A DNA stretch of 64,000 bases. It comes from Flavobacterium daemonense. GTDB lineage: Bacteria; Bacteroidota; Bacteroidia; Flavobacteriales; Flavobacteriaceae. This document shows positions 43,748 to 53,800 of this stretch, piece by piece (position 1 is the stretch's first letter; every line of letters begins with the position of its first letter). Both the position numbers and the translations under genes were made by a program. The notes under the pieces are model-generated. The model saw nothing but the letters and a program-made list of their open reading frames with translations. It did no database searches and was not told where the DNA came from. The DNA is taken from NCBI RefSeq assembly GCF_007341385.1, contig NZ_VJYD01000018.1, positions 30,429 through 94,428 on the forward strand, given 5' to 3'.

Positions 43748-44818
43748 TTATAATGAATTCCCGATTCCGACTAAAACAATCGAAAGCATCATTAATGCAA
43801 TTCCCCACACAAAAGTTCGCATTGTTTTCCTAGAAACTCCCGTCCATTCTTTTAGATAGAATCCCCAGAAATTGGCAGTCAAAATAATGGTCGACATGTG
43901 CAAGATCCAAGAACTCGCGCCATTTCCTAATTTGCTTTCTCCCATACCATAAAAGAAGAACTGCAAAAACCACATTGTACCCGCAATTGCAGAAAACAGA
44001 ACGTTTTTAGCAATTGGCGTATTTGTATTTGTATAATCTGAAAAAGTTTTGTTTTTGAAATTAAGGTACAGACACCAGATAAAATTAGTTGTCAAACCGC
44101 CCCAAAGAATAATGATATAGCTAACATTATTTTGGAATAAAAATTCGCCTTGATTTGGGTTTGCTAATTTCCAAGCCTCATTTGCAACATGAGCCATTGG
44201 CTTAGCCGCTTCAATTCCGAAGTTAAAGAATGAACTCAAAATACCTGAAACGATAGCAATGATTAATCCTTTTGTCAGATTAAAATCTTTGTCTTTATCT
44301 TCATGACCAGTAGCAAAATCCTTTTCTTTCAGCATTCCAGCCTTTCCTAAAATAGCAATTCCCAGAATACATATTAATACTCCGGCCAAAACCATTTGTC
44401 CGCCAGAATTCGCAAACATGTCACTAATTGATTCTTTGCCTTCTACAGCATTGAAATTGTAATAAATTGGCGGAATTAAAGCGCCAAAAGCAGAACAGAA
44501 TCCTAAAGTAATTGAGTTTCCTAACGACATTCCTAAATAACGAACGCCAAGACCATAAGTAAGTCCGCCTACTCCCCAAATCAGTCCCATTGTAAATGCC
44601 AATGCTTTAACTTGTGGCGCAGCATTTGCAATAATTTCGGTAAAATTTGGAATCGTCAAATAAGCAGCAACCGGTGGCACAATAAGCCAAGAAAAAAAAC
44701 CTCCAACTAGCCAGTAGCTTTCCCAAGCCCAATTTTTTACTTTCTTGAAAGGCATGTAAAAACTGCCCGAAGAGAAACCTCCAATGGAGTGAAAAATAAT
44801 ACCAAGTAATGATTCCAT
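43748..44818 (-). CDS. rhaT: L-rhamnose/proton symporter
   Basis: A 356-residue inner-membrane transporter with about ten hydrophobic segments that imports L-rhamnose with protons. It matches RhaT by its opening ESLLGIIFHSIGGFSSGSFY and by VKNWAWESYWLVGGFFSWLI, LGVRYLGMSLGNSITLGFCS and GILSSFFNFGIEAA. It is the first gene of the minus-strand rhamnose operon. A GntR-type regulator is divergent, 388 bp away, and a candidate operator lies 69-85 bp upstream of this start codon. Confidence 0.96.
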   Translation of the reverse strand: MESLLGIIFHSIGGFSSGSFYMPFKKVKNWAWESYWLVGGFFSWLIVPPVAAYLTIPNFTEIIANAAPQVKALAFTMGLIWGVGGLTYGLGVRYLGMSLGNSITLGFCSAFGALIPPIYYNFNAVEGKESISDMFANSGGQMVLAGVLICILGIAILGKAGMLKEKDFATGHEDKDKDFNLTKGLIIAIVSGILSSFFNFGIEAAKPMAHVANEAWKLANPNQGEFLFQNNVSYIIILWGGLTTNFIWCLYLNFKNKTFSDYTNTNTPIAKNVLFSAIAGTMWFLQFFFYGMGESKLGNGASSWILHMSTIILTANFWGFYLKEWTGVSRKTMRTFVWGIALMMLSIVLVGIGNSL

Positions 44819-45206
44819 TTAATAATTTTAGTTTGTGGTTATTGATAGTTAATCTGGTTGTGTAAAATAAGAGAATGTAAAAAAGAAAACTGTCCTGTAC
44901 TATCCTTTATGATTTTAGGAATTATGTTAAAACCAAAGAATATTAGGAAGAAGAATGGTTTTTAAGGCAATAAATAAATTTAAAATTTCTATTTTAGCAA
45001 TCGATTTCGTAATTATTGCATCCTCAATTTTACAATAATTAAGCAAATCTTAAGAAATATAAAATTCGCCTTATTTATTTTTTCTTCTTTGTGAGAAAAG
45101 TAGCAAATACAAGTGTTTGCTTGAATTTTGAATAAAGCTTTTTATCCAAATTTTAATTCAGAATTATGCTTCTAATTTTTTCGGCATAATTTTCAATACC
45201 TGCAAA
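44819..45206. other. Divergent regulatory region rhaT / gntR
   Basis: A 388-bp gap between the divergent rhamnose operon and its likely regulator. It contains the candidate operator at 44887-44903. I find no exact TTG-N-TAnnTTTG promoter in either direction and no open frame. Confidence 0.6.
44887..44903 (-). promoter_or_regulatory. Candidate rhamnose-regulator operator, site 1
   Basis: On the minus strand ATAGTA-CAGGA-CAGTTT: left half and core identical to the perfect site at 54650-54666, right half degenerate. It lies 69-85 bp upstream of rhaT. Confidence 0.5.
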
Positions 45207-46247
45207 ATGATTAAACTTATTAAAATTGATGAAGATTCAAGGGTTCCAAAATACAAGCAAATTGTAGATTCAATTTTACAGAATATTGCCAACGGAAATC
45301 TAAAAATAAATCAAAAAATACCTTCTATAAACAGTTTCAGCGAAGAGTTTTATATGTCTCGTGATACTGTCGAAAAGGCTTACAACATCTTAAAAGAGCG
45401 AAAAATCATTTCTTCTATTCGAGGAAAAGGCTATTATATTACCCGAACAAAACTGGAATCGAAGGTAAATGTGCTGTTTTTATTCAATAAACTAAGCGCT
45501 TATAAAATGAAAACCTACAGTTCTTTTATTAATACTGTTGGTGCAAATGCGCATACTGATCTGCATATTTATCATTGCGATGAAACTTTATTTCTAAATC
45601 TTCTTGACAAATTTGAAGGCGCTTATGATTATTATGTTATCACAACACATTTCAAAACTGATGAATTGAAACATTTGAGTTTTACCGATGATGTTGTAAA
45701 AGCAATCGAACGCATTCCGAAAGAGAAATTGGTAATTATGGACAATATCAAACTCGGAATGGAAGGCGAAATTATTAAGATTTATCAGGATTTTGAGAAT
45801 GATATTTATAATGCTTTAAAAGAAGGTCTTTCGAAAATCAGCAAATACAAAAGACTGATTTTGGTTTATCCTGAAAAAGCGGTTTATCCGTATCCGAGAA
45901 GAATTCTTCACGGTTTCAGGAAATTTTGTGTAGAGCACGAAATCAATTTTGAGATTCTGAGCGAAGTTTACGATGATATGATTCTGAAAAAAGGTGATTT
46001 ATTTATTACCATCGAAGAATCAGACTTGGTGAATTTAATGAAACAAATTCGCGATGAAGAGTTTATTTTAGGAAAAGAAATTGGCGTAATCTCATACAAC
46101 GATACACCACTAAAAGAATTATTAGGCATCACCGTTATGTCAACCGACTTTAATGTAATGGGTGAAACAGCAGCCCGAATGATTTTAAATAAAGAAAAAG
46201 GAGACGTTAAAGTACCTTTTAATTTTATTGATAGAAATTCTATCTAA
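45207..46247 (+). CDS. GntR-family transcriptional regulator of rhamnose genes
   Basis: A 346-residue regulator with an N-terminal GntR winged helix (residues about 8-75: RVPKYKQIVDSILQNIANG, then IPSINSFSEEFYMSRDTVEK and IRGKGYYITRT) and a C-terminal sugar-binding domain of the periplasmic-binding-protein/LacI fold (about 88-346, ending MGETAARMILNKEKGDVKV). This domain mix is common among Bacteroidota sugar-catabolism regulators. Its divergent position next to rhaT makes L-rhamnose or L-rhamnulose the likely effector. A shared motif upstream of rhaT and of the rhamnogalacturonan genes suggests that it controls both. Whether it represses or activates cannot be read directly; a motif overlapping a -33 region favours repression. 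Confidence 0.88.
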   Translation: MIKLIKIDEDSRVPKYKQIVDSILQNIANGNLKINQKIPSINSFSEEFYMSRDTVEKAYNILKERKIISSIRGKGYYITRTKLESKVNVLFLFNKLSAYKMKTYSSFINTVGANAHTDLHIYHCDETLFLNLLDKFEGAYDYYVITTHFKTDELKHLSFTDDVVKAIERIPKEKLVIMDNIKLGMEGEIIKIYQDFENDIYNALKEGLSKISKYKRLILVYPEKAVYPYPRRILHGFRKFCVEHEINFEILSEVYDDMILKKGDLFITIEESDLVNLMKQIRDEEFILGKEIGVISYNDTPLKELLGITVMSTDFNVMGETAARMILNKEKGDVKVPFNFIDRNSI

Positions 46248-46333
46248 GATGCTAAGGTTCTAAGTTTTTTTTTCAAAAGGTTTTATCGTAAAGGCGCACA
46301 GCAGTGCGTCTTTCGCATATTATGAACATATGA

Positions 46334-46434
46334 TTTGTCATTTCGAACGAGAAATCTCCACGAGTAGCTCGACAAAGACTTGATTTTCTTTGCGGAGTTT
46401 CTTGCGGAGATTTCTCGTTCCTCGAAATGACAAA
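46334..46434. repeat. Long palindromic element, family A copy 4
   Basis: tttgtcatttcgaacgagaa ... ttctcgttcctcgaaatgac with arms about 25-30 bp, between the convergent GntR and PL11 genes. The flanks carry cttaggttctaag-type words. Confidence 0.85.
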
Positions 46435-46504
46435 CAGTGCGTAAAAAAACCTTAGAACCTCAGTCCCTTAGTCCCGAAGCCTCGGGATAGCACCTAAAAG
46501 AAAA

Positions 46505-48352
46505 CTATTTCTTAACTACCAAAGAAATACTCGGTTTTGGTGCCGGTTTCATATCTTTTCCCATATAAAAACTCGTATGTGGAGGCTGATTATAACCTAC
46601 ATTTTGCCAAGCAATACTCAATCTATATTGTGGATCGTGCATTAAAGTATATTGACGAACATCCGTCGGAATTGTAGTCGAATAAATTCTCAATTCTTTA
46701 TTGTCTTCAGATCTTAAAATCAGTTCTTCTCGCCAATCTCCTAGAATGTCGGCAGAAAGTCCTGGAGTTTGTTTTGTTCCATTATTAGAAACTGCTCCCG
46801 TTGCAGTAAACAATCTTCCTTTATTGTATTTATCGATATGATTAGAATCTAATAATTCTCTAGAAGTATCGCCATCCCAATAAATTAAAAAATTGATTGA
46901 ATTTGGTGCTTTTCCAACCACTTTTCCTTTCATATCGTATAAATCCGGTGAACCTGAATACCAAAATTGTGCTCCTTTCAGCTCTGGATCAATATTATCT
47001 GCAACGCCTCTTCCAACATCTTCATTTATAGAACCAGTAAATAATACTTTTCCATCTTTTGCAGCAAAAATAGTTGCGCCAGGCCCTGTTGTTCCGTTTT
47101 CGATTTCATGAATTCCAAAAACTTCAAGACCTGGAAGATCAGGATCTAAATCTGAAACATGAATCGCATCTCCGTGTCTAAAACCAGTTGTGTATAATCC
47201 TTTTCCATCATGATCTACACACATCGATCCGTAAATAATTTCGTCTTTGCCGTCATTATCAACATCGGCAACAGTTAAATTATGATTTCCCATTCCAGAA
47301 TATGGATTTTCGGAATCTTTACTGTCAAAAACCCATCTTGAAGTCAGTTTACCATTTTTAAAATCCCAAGCTGCTAAAACCGTTCTTCCGTAATAGCCTC
47401 GACACATTACAACACTCGGATGAATTCCATCTAAATATGCAATACAAGCCGTAAAACGATCAATTCTGTTTCCTTTTGTATCATTTCCACCGCTTCCGCC
47501 ATGTCCTCCCCAGCCGGCAAGATCACCTCTTTCGGCAATATAATCAACAGTTGTAACGAGCTTTCCGGTTCTTCCATCAAAAACAGAAAGATATTCTGGG
47601 CCTTTCAAAATTTTCCCATAAGTCCCCAAATTCGGATCGCGATCCACCCAATCTTTTGAAGCGTCTCCCACAACATTATTTTGACTATCCGTAGTTCCAT
47701 CAGCCGTTTTGCAAACCAATTCTGCAATTCCATCACCGTCTAAATCATACACCATAAACTGTGTGTAGTGTGCGCCTTCGCGAATGTTTTTGCCTAAATT
47801 AATCTGCCATAAAAATTTCCCTTCCAAAGTATAAGCTTGAAATATAGGCGGATCTGTAATCCCAGTATGCGAATTGTCATGCGCTTTTCCGGTCATGTGT
47901 ACGATTAAATCATATTTTCCGTCGCCGTCCAAATCGCCAACCGAAAGATCATTTGCAGTATAACCTTCAATTTGTTTTAATTCAATTGACAAGTAATCTT
48001 TGTCGGGACTTGAAGGCGGAATCGTAAAACTTCCTTTTGCATCGGACTCTTTTCCTTTTAAAACCGTTTTTACAAACCAAGTATTTTCTTCTTGCGAATT
48101 TGCTTTTACATCAACAAAATTAGTCGCACCCAAAATTGGTTTATCGTTTAATTTGACTGCTTTTTTAGTACCGCTTTTTCGGTATAAATTAAAAGCAAGA
48201 TTATCAGAATCGTTTCCTAAAACACGCCAGCCAATAAAAAACTGACCGTTATTTTTGACCGCAATAACACCTCTATCCAGATTTTCCATTTGCCTTTGTG
48301 CAAAAATGGAAACCGATAAAAGCAATAATAGTAATAGAATTTTATTTTTCAT
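46505..48352 (-). CDS. PL11 rhamnogalacturonan lyase
   Basis: A secreted 615-residue eight-bladed propeller lyase (signal peptide MKNKILLLLLLLSVSIFAQ) that cleaves the rhamnose-galacturonate backbone of rhamnogalacturonan-I by beta-elimination. PL11 features: N-terminal domain RQMENLDRGVIAVKNNGQFF, and calcium-binding loops DLDGDGKYDLIVHM, DLDGDGIAELVCKTADGT and DVDNDGKDEIIYGS, with GWGGHGGSGGN and MCRGYYGRTVLAAWD between. Length is normal (about 600). Products carry unsaturated galacturonate, which would call for a GH105- or GH88-type hydrolase. It is the last of three minus-strand genes in the rhamnogalacturonan set. Confidence 0.95.
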   Translation of the reverse strand: MKNKILLLLLLLSVSIFAQRQMENLDRGVIAVKNNGQFFIGWRVLGNDSDNLAFNLYRKSGTKKAVKLNDKPILGATNFVDVKANSQEENTWFVKTVLKGKESDAKGSFTIPPSSPDKDYLSIELKQIEGYTANDLSVGDLDGDGKYDLIVHMTGKAHDNSHTGITDPPIFQAYTLEGKFLWQINLGKNIREGAHYTQFMVYDLDGDGIAELVCKTADGTTDSQNNVVGDASKDWVDRDPNLGTYGKILKGPEYLSVFDGRTGKLVTTVDYIAERGDLAGWGGHGGSGGNDTKGNRIDRFTACIAYLDGIHPSVVMCRGYYGRTVLAAWDFKNGKLTSRWVFDSKDSENPYSGMGNHNLTVADVDNDGKDEIIYGSMCVDHDGKGLYTTGFRHGDAIHVSDLDPDLPGLEVFGIHEIENGTTGPGATIFAAKDGKVLFTGSINEDVGRGVADNIDPELKGAQFWYSGSPDLYDMKGKVVGKAPNSINFLIYWDGDTSRELLDSNHIDKYNKGRLFTATGAVSNNGTKQTPGLSADILGDWREELILRSEDNKELRIYSTTIPTDVRQYTLMHDPQYRLSIAWQNVGYNQPPHTSFYMGKDMKPAPKPSISLVVKK

Positions 48353-48673
48353 GATTGGTTATTTTTATTTTGGATTGTTGTTGGCACACTGATGACACGG
48401 GTTTTGACGGGCTGATACTGATTTTCTCGTCTTCTTGTCATTTCGACGAAGGAGACTCGAGCGATAGCGAACAGGCGAAGCAAATCTCCGCAAGTGGCTC
48501 CGCAAACTAAATCGACAATCTTTGTAGAGCTACTTGCGGAGATTCCTCGTTCCTCGGAATGACAAACTAAACGAGTATGCATTTCGTTTTATCATAGAAT
48601 GACAAACAGTACTTAACAATAAGACTAAAAAACTTAGCGCCTTAGTATCTTAGAACCTTAGCATCTTTAAAAA
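48353..48673. repeat. Repeat-filled gap with family A copy 5 (chimeric) and tandem words
   Basis: The 320-bp gap between PL11 and the six-hairpin gene holds family A copy 5 (about 48435-48565), whose left arm (ttgtcatttcgacgaaggag plus extra ctcgagcgatagcgaacagg) does not match the right arm (ttcctcgttcctcggaatga) over its full length, and a cttagnnccttag tandem stretch (48632-48667). Near 48375 is a word (gacacgggttttgacgggctg) similar to one near 63850. No ORF is supported. Confidence 0.75.
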
Positions 48674-50800
48674 TCAAAACATTTGCTTAAATCCCTCACT
48701 TTGCACTTTCCAAGTTCCATCTTTTGGGAAGCCCGGATTGGATTCTGTCGTTCCGTCCCAACCGGCGCACATCATGGCAACGGCAGTTAATAATCCACCA
48801 TTTCCAGGAAGGTAAAGCGTTAGTCTTTCAGCTTGATAATTATGTCCGTTTTTTAAATATGTATTTGTGGTCACATTCATAAATAAAGCGTCAATAGCTT
48901 TTTCTGGCATATTTAATCGTGCCGCCGACATTGCTGTCATTGGGAAATCCCAGCCCCAGGTTTTGTCCCAAGACCACGTTTTCCAAACCAAGTCAAAAGT
49001 GTTTTTCATGATTTTTTTATCCAATAAAGAAGTTTCAGGAAGCATTCCGAAAGTTCCTAAAACTGATGGGTGATCGGTTTTGAATTCTGGATTTGTGTAT
49101 GAATCTGTAGCACTTTCTGTCGCTAAATAAACATCTCCAGAAACCGGAAGTTTAGATAATTTTGCCAAAACCGTTTCCCATTTTTCTGGTACTTTTTGGT
49201 TTAATTTTTTCTTCCAAGAAATTGCCGTTTTCAATGCCCAGTTCCAATATGCCAATTCATAAGTTGGGTTAAAAGTTTCCATCGCTTTAAAACGTTCTTG
49301 CGCCGGAATAACGCCCGGGCCTAAAATATAACGATCCGTTTTTGCATCATAATTAGCAAAAGAAGCCATAAAATCAGCAGTTGCAAAAACACGTTCGCTG
49401 TATAAATTCAATGTTTCGGTTGTTGGTTTCGAACGATAAATCAAATCAGCATATGTAATAAAATGTGGTTGTTGCCAAATCAAAAATGAACCTACAGATG
49501 ACGGACTTTCATTCCCATCAGGATCCGTCATTTTTTGCCATCTTGCGCCTTCAAAACCTTGTCTTTTGGCAATATTTTTGGCTTTATCAAAAACTTTTTG
49601 ATACCAAGGAAGACTTTTCTCCAACAATTCTGCACGGTTCCAAAGTGCGAAATGAACGCCATGCCACCAATGCATTTCTAAGTGTGGTTTTCCGTACCAG
49701 CTATTGTAAGTCAAACCCGTTTCCTGTGGTGGAACTTTTCCTGTACATTGTACTTTAGTTAAATACTGCGAAAGAATTACTCTTCGTTCCAACTCTTTTG
49801 CACGCGGATCTGTACTTCCAGAAAAATCAACTGCTGCACCACTTTTCCAGAAATTCTCCCAACCTTTTACACTGCTGTTTTCTATTTCTGCAAAAGATGA
49901 ATTTTGAGTTTTATTAGCTGTCAAAGCAAAAAGACAACTCAATTCTAAAATATTTGAATTTGACGCTTCAACCACAAAATAATGATCTGCCGATTTTTTA
50001 ATTTGTGCATTTCCTTTCCACATCAAATCAACGTTGTATGAAATACTGTCCATAACATGTGTTACAACAGCTTCTGTTTTTGATTTTTGCGTCAGTGTAC
50101 TTGTATACTTTTGCGTTCCATCATATTTGGTTCCGAAATCTGCCCAATCTCCAGTTGGAAATGGAATTCTTAAACTGATTTTTAAGCGTTTTTGCAATAA
50201 TAAATCTGATTTTACTTTTACGCCAATTGCATCTTTTTCTTGGTGTGAAGCTGTCAAAACTGTAACCGGAGTTCCTTCAACTTCAAAATAACTTTCGATT
50301 TCTCCTGTCCATAAATTCAGTTTTTGAGAAATTGATTTAATGTCTGATGCTTTCGCCTGACTTCCATCTTTCTTCAAAATTTCAAAACCTAAATTCCCCA
50401 ATTGCACTAAATGCGGATTCTGTCTGAACCAATTTATGGCATCGACTTTTCTTTTCGGCTCTTTAATCTGAACAGTATAAGAAATATTTCTGCCGTATTG
50501 TTGATACTCTTTTAAGGTTTCAGAAAACTTGAAATTCTCCGTATTTTTATAACTGTCCCATCCCCACTCCGATTCAGTTCCTAACGGAATCCCGTTTTGA
50601 TAAGTCTTCGGAAAAGTCTGTAATCCGGTTGCATCAACAGTAAAAGCGAAAGCACCGTTCCCAACCGTCAAAGAAGCTAAAGTATCAATAGCTGTAATTT
50701 GGACGTTATGGCGGTTTACTAATGCTTTTCGATCGATTTTCTGTTGTGCTGACAACGAAATCGCAAACAGGAATAAAGTAATTAATTGATATTTTTTCAT
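48674..50800 (-). CDS. Six-hairpin glycosidase-like secreted protein (GH65-like)
   Basis: A 708-residue exported protein (signal peptide MKKYQLITLFLFAISLSAQ). The N-terminal part (about 25-310) is beta-rich (IDTLASLTVGNGAFAFTVDA). The C-terminal half resembles an (alpha/alpha)6 barrel of the GH65/GH95/GH78 superfamily, with KPHLEMHWWHGVHFALW, FEGARWQKMTDPDG and WKTWSWDKTWGWDFPMTAM. I cannot place it in a numbered family with confidence. It lies between PL11 and a DUF4450 protein, so a role in trimming rhamnogalacturonan oligosaccharides (for example an alpha- or beta-glycosidase acting on rhamnose or uronate ends) is a reasonable guess only. Confidence 0.7.
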   Translation of the reverse strand: MKKYQLITLFLFAISLSAQQKIDRKALVNRHNVQITAIDTLASLTVGNGAFAFTVDATGLQTFPKTYQNGIPLGTESEWGWDSYKNTENFKFSETLKEYQQYGRNISYTVQIKEPKRKVDAINWFRQNPHLVQLGNLGFEILKKDGSQAKASDIKSISQKLNLWTGEIESYFEVEGTPVTVLTASHQEKDAIGVKVKSDLLLQKRLKISLRIPFPTGDWADFGTKYDGTQKYTSTLTQKSKTEAVVTHVMDSISYNVDLMWKGNAQIKKSADHYFVVEASNSNILELSCLFALTANKTQNSSFAEIENSSVKGWENFWKSGAAVDFSGSTDPRAKELERRVILSQYLTKVQCTGKVPPQETGLTYNSWYGKPHLEMHWWHGVHFALWNRAELLEKSLPWYQKVFDKAKNIAKRQGFEGARWQKMTDPDGNESPSSVGSFLIWQQPHFITYADLIYRSKPTTETLNLYSERVFATADFMASFANYDAKTDRYILGPGVIPAQERFKAMETFNPTYELAYWNWALKTAISWKKKLNQKVPEKWETVLAKLSKLPVSGDVYLATESATDSYTNPEFKTDHPSVLGTFGMLPETSLLDKKIMKNTFDLVWKTWSWDKTWGWDFPMTAMSAARLNMPEKAIDALFMNVTTNTYLKNGHNYQAERLTLYLPGNGGLLTAVAMMCAGWDGTTESNPGFPKDGTWKVQSEGFKQMF

Positions 50801-50897
50801 CTGGTTATTTTTTGGTTTCAGGTTTCAGGTTTCAGGTTCTCGAAAACTTTGACAAAGTTTCACGTTCTAGAAATTATCAAATTGACGCATTATCTCA

Positions 50898-53800
50898 TTA
50901 TCTAATTAAAGTCACACTCATCAAACCAATCACCACATCGTTCGCAATTGATTTCAGTGTTAAACTTTTTAATATTTTATTTTTATCCAATGGCAAATCT
51001 AAAATTGTTCCTGCGCCGCCGTCAACACCATAATTTGTGAATCCTTTTATGATCGTGAAATCTTTAAAATCTCTCGAAATTTCTCCTGTTTTCAAATAAA
51101 CTCTTGGCGGTTTTGGCGCATCGGTTGTAAAAGCGAGTCCGTCAACGAAATAATCCTGTTCAATTGGCCACCAGTTTTCTGGATTTTTCAATGCTAAAAT
51201 TTCAGAAGTTCCGTCTGTATAATTTACTGTAATTTCTCCGTTTGTGATTCGGCTTTGCATTGGGTTTGTCGTTCCAACCAGCATAAAATAAGCGTGCGAA
51301 GCTTTTCCGTCAAGCGGAATATCAACGCTTTTTGGGTAATTATCCCACATCGAAGTAAAGATAATATTCTTCTGATTTTCCTCTGAAGGTGTTTTAAACG
51401 GAATCCCATTTGGGGTTTTAATTTCTCCATTTTGCTTTGCTTTTTCACGCAAACCTTTATCATCAATTTTGACCGAAATATTAGGATAACACCAATTTCC
51501 AATTCCTTGTTTTGGAAGCTGTAAAGTCACCGTCTGCGGTCTTGGAGACAGATATTCATTTGTAAAAATATCAGTAACTTTTGCATTGAAATACGAAGAA
51601 AGCGAAATGGTTTCAGCTCGTTCCGATTTCTCCAAAGGAATATCCCAGTTTGTAACTTTCTCAGATTCTTTCTTGCTTTTTAAAGTAAATTCAATGGGTT
51701 GCCACCAAGAAAAATCTCCCTGTTTTAATTGTATAAAAAAGGTTTTATTTCCTTCGCCATTTATAGTTGTTTGAAATATTTTTTCAGATTTTTGATTTTC
51801 ACCCAAAACTGACTGCGGATCATAAACCGAAACAATTTCTCCTTTATCAATACTTATATTTAATACATCGCCAGAATTATATGAAACTTGAGTATTTATT
51901 GTTTCTAAAGTGCTGTTTTTCCAATTTATCACTACATCATAAACTTTATTGTACGGAACTTCAATACTAATTTTCGGATTTCCAATGCTTTCTGCAATCA
52001 CTTTCCACGATACATTTTTGTCGTTTACTTTGATGCTTTCAATTCCGTCATAGTACGCATTCAGAATCAAATTCAAATTCATTTTTGATGCAAATCGATT
52101 TTCAATATGATAACTATCTTTTCTATTATCTCTATTATAAGAAATAGAAATATCTGGAACTTCTAAAGATGCTTCGTCCCATTCTTTAGGAAAACCGGGC
52201 TGAATGGTTAAAACTTCCGAAACGGCATCAGGCTTAATTCCGAAAAGTCCTTCGACCAAAGTTCTTGACGTCATCCCGATTGGGTCTGCAAAATCACGAT
52301 ACAATTCACCACGCATTTTGTCCTGATACAAAAGCTGTTCAAAACCTCCCGGAGAAGCACCCAAATACATACTTTCAACCAAAGCACTTTCCCACATTTT
52401 AAATGCTTTATCCGATTGTCCACCTTGCCAAAAAGCCAACGAAGTATGTAATTGCTCCGCTAAAGCCACATTATTAATAGACCAAGTATAAGGTTGCCAA
52501 TTTGTTGTACTGATTACATAAAGATCTTTTTTATCCAATCCATCAGCCGTAACAGGAATATGCGGAATTTGATTATTGACATAATTCAACATTTGATAAC
52601 TCTCAAACGGATTCGACAATTCCGAATCTATCGTGTGATAAATACCCCAAACTCCTGGCGAATCGTGTAATAATCGGTTTCCTAAAGCATCTTTATATTC
52701 GGCAAAAATTCCTTTTTTTGAAAGCCAAAGCTGTTCATTTGAAGCTTTTAAAATTTTCTCCGCTTCTTTTTCATATGGCGTTGGATCTTTTTGAATTTTT
52801 CGTGCCAATTCAGCAACCGTTTTATTCGCATAATAATTATATGCCGAAGAATGAATCACTGCGCCACCGCTGTATTGCAATGCGTCACTCGCCCAAATTG
52901 TGGCGTATGCATCATAAAGTCCGTCGTTGTCAGGATCAAAGTTTCGTTTTTCCCAATTCAAATGTCGTTCAATTGTCGGCCACATTTCTTTTAAAAAAGC
53001 AATATCGCCTGTCCATTTAAAATGACGCAACATCTGATCAATAAAAACCAAATTCATGTCATAATGATGTGCTACCGTATTTTTATTTGGATTTCGGGAA
53101 ATATAGCCACTGCTGAACATTGAAGTTCCCATTTCTTCTTTTTGTCGCGCCAAATTTCTTTCTTCATCAAAAACAATCGGACCGCTTTCTGGAGACGTTA
53201 CCTGCGAATTGCTGTAACTTGTAAAATGTGTTTTTGCTCTGTCGTGCCAACCTAACGGATCTGCTGTATAAGCACCGCGCCAAGCATTCAGATACATTCT
53301 CCATGCAACTGCCCCATGAAGATAGGCTGGATTTTCCCAAATTCCGTCAGAAGCAATTGAAAGTGCAAAACCTAAATTATTGATATAAGGATCTGGAGTT
53401 TTTACTTTAACACGATTCGCTAAAACCTGTGTTTCTTGAACTGCTTTTTCATAAAGCTCTGTAATTTCTTTCTGCGAAGAAGTCGTTTTTATTTCTTCTG
53501 GAGAAAAAAACCAATACATCGCTTTTTCAGAAATAGTATTTGTTTTACCCGAAATAACCGATAGATTTTCTGCTTTTGAAGAAAACAATTCTAAAGGCGA
53601 TTTTTGATTTTTTGCATTCGCCAAAAGCACTTTCGATTCGGGGAAAAATCCAGTTAAACTTTTATTATTTCCTGTTTTCTGCTTGTTGCTTTCAGAACCA
53701 TATTCGAGCAAAAAAGACTCTTTCTGCAAACTGTATTTATTGCCAAGACAATAATCAGGCTGTAAATAAAATACCGATTCCGGATCAGCGCCAATATCGC

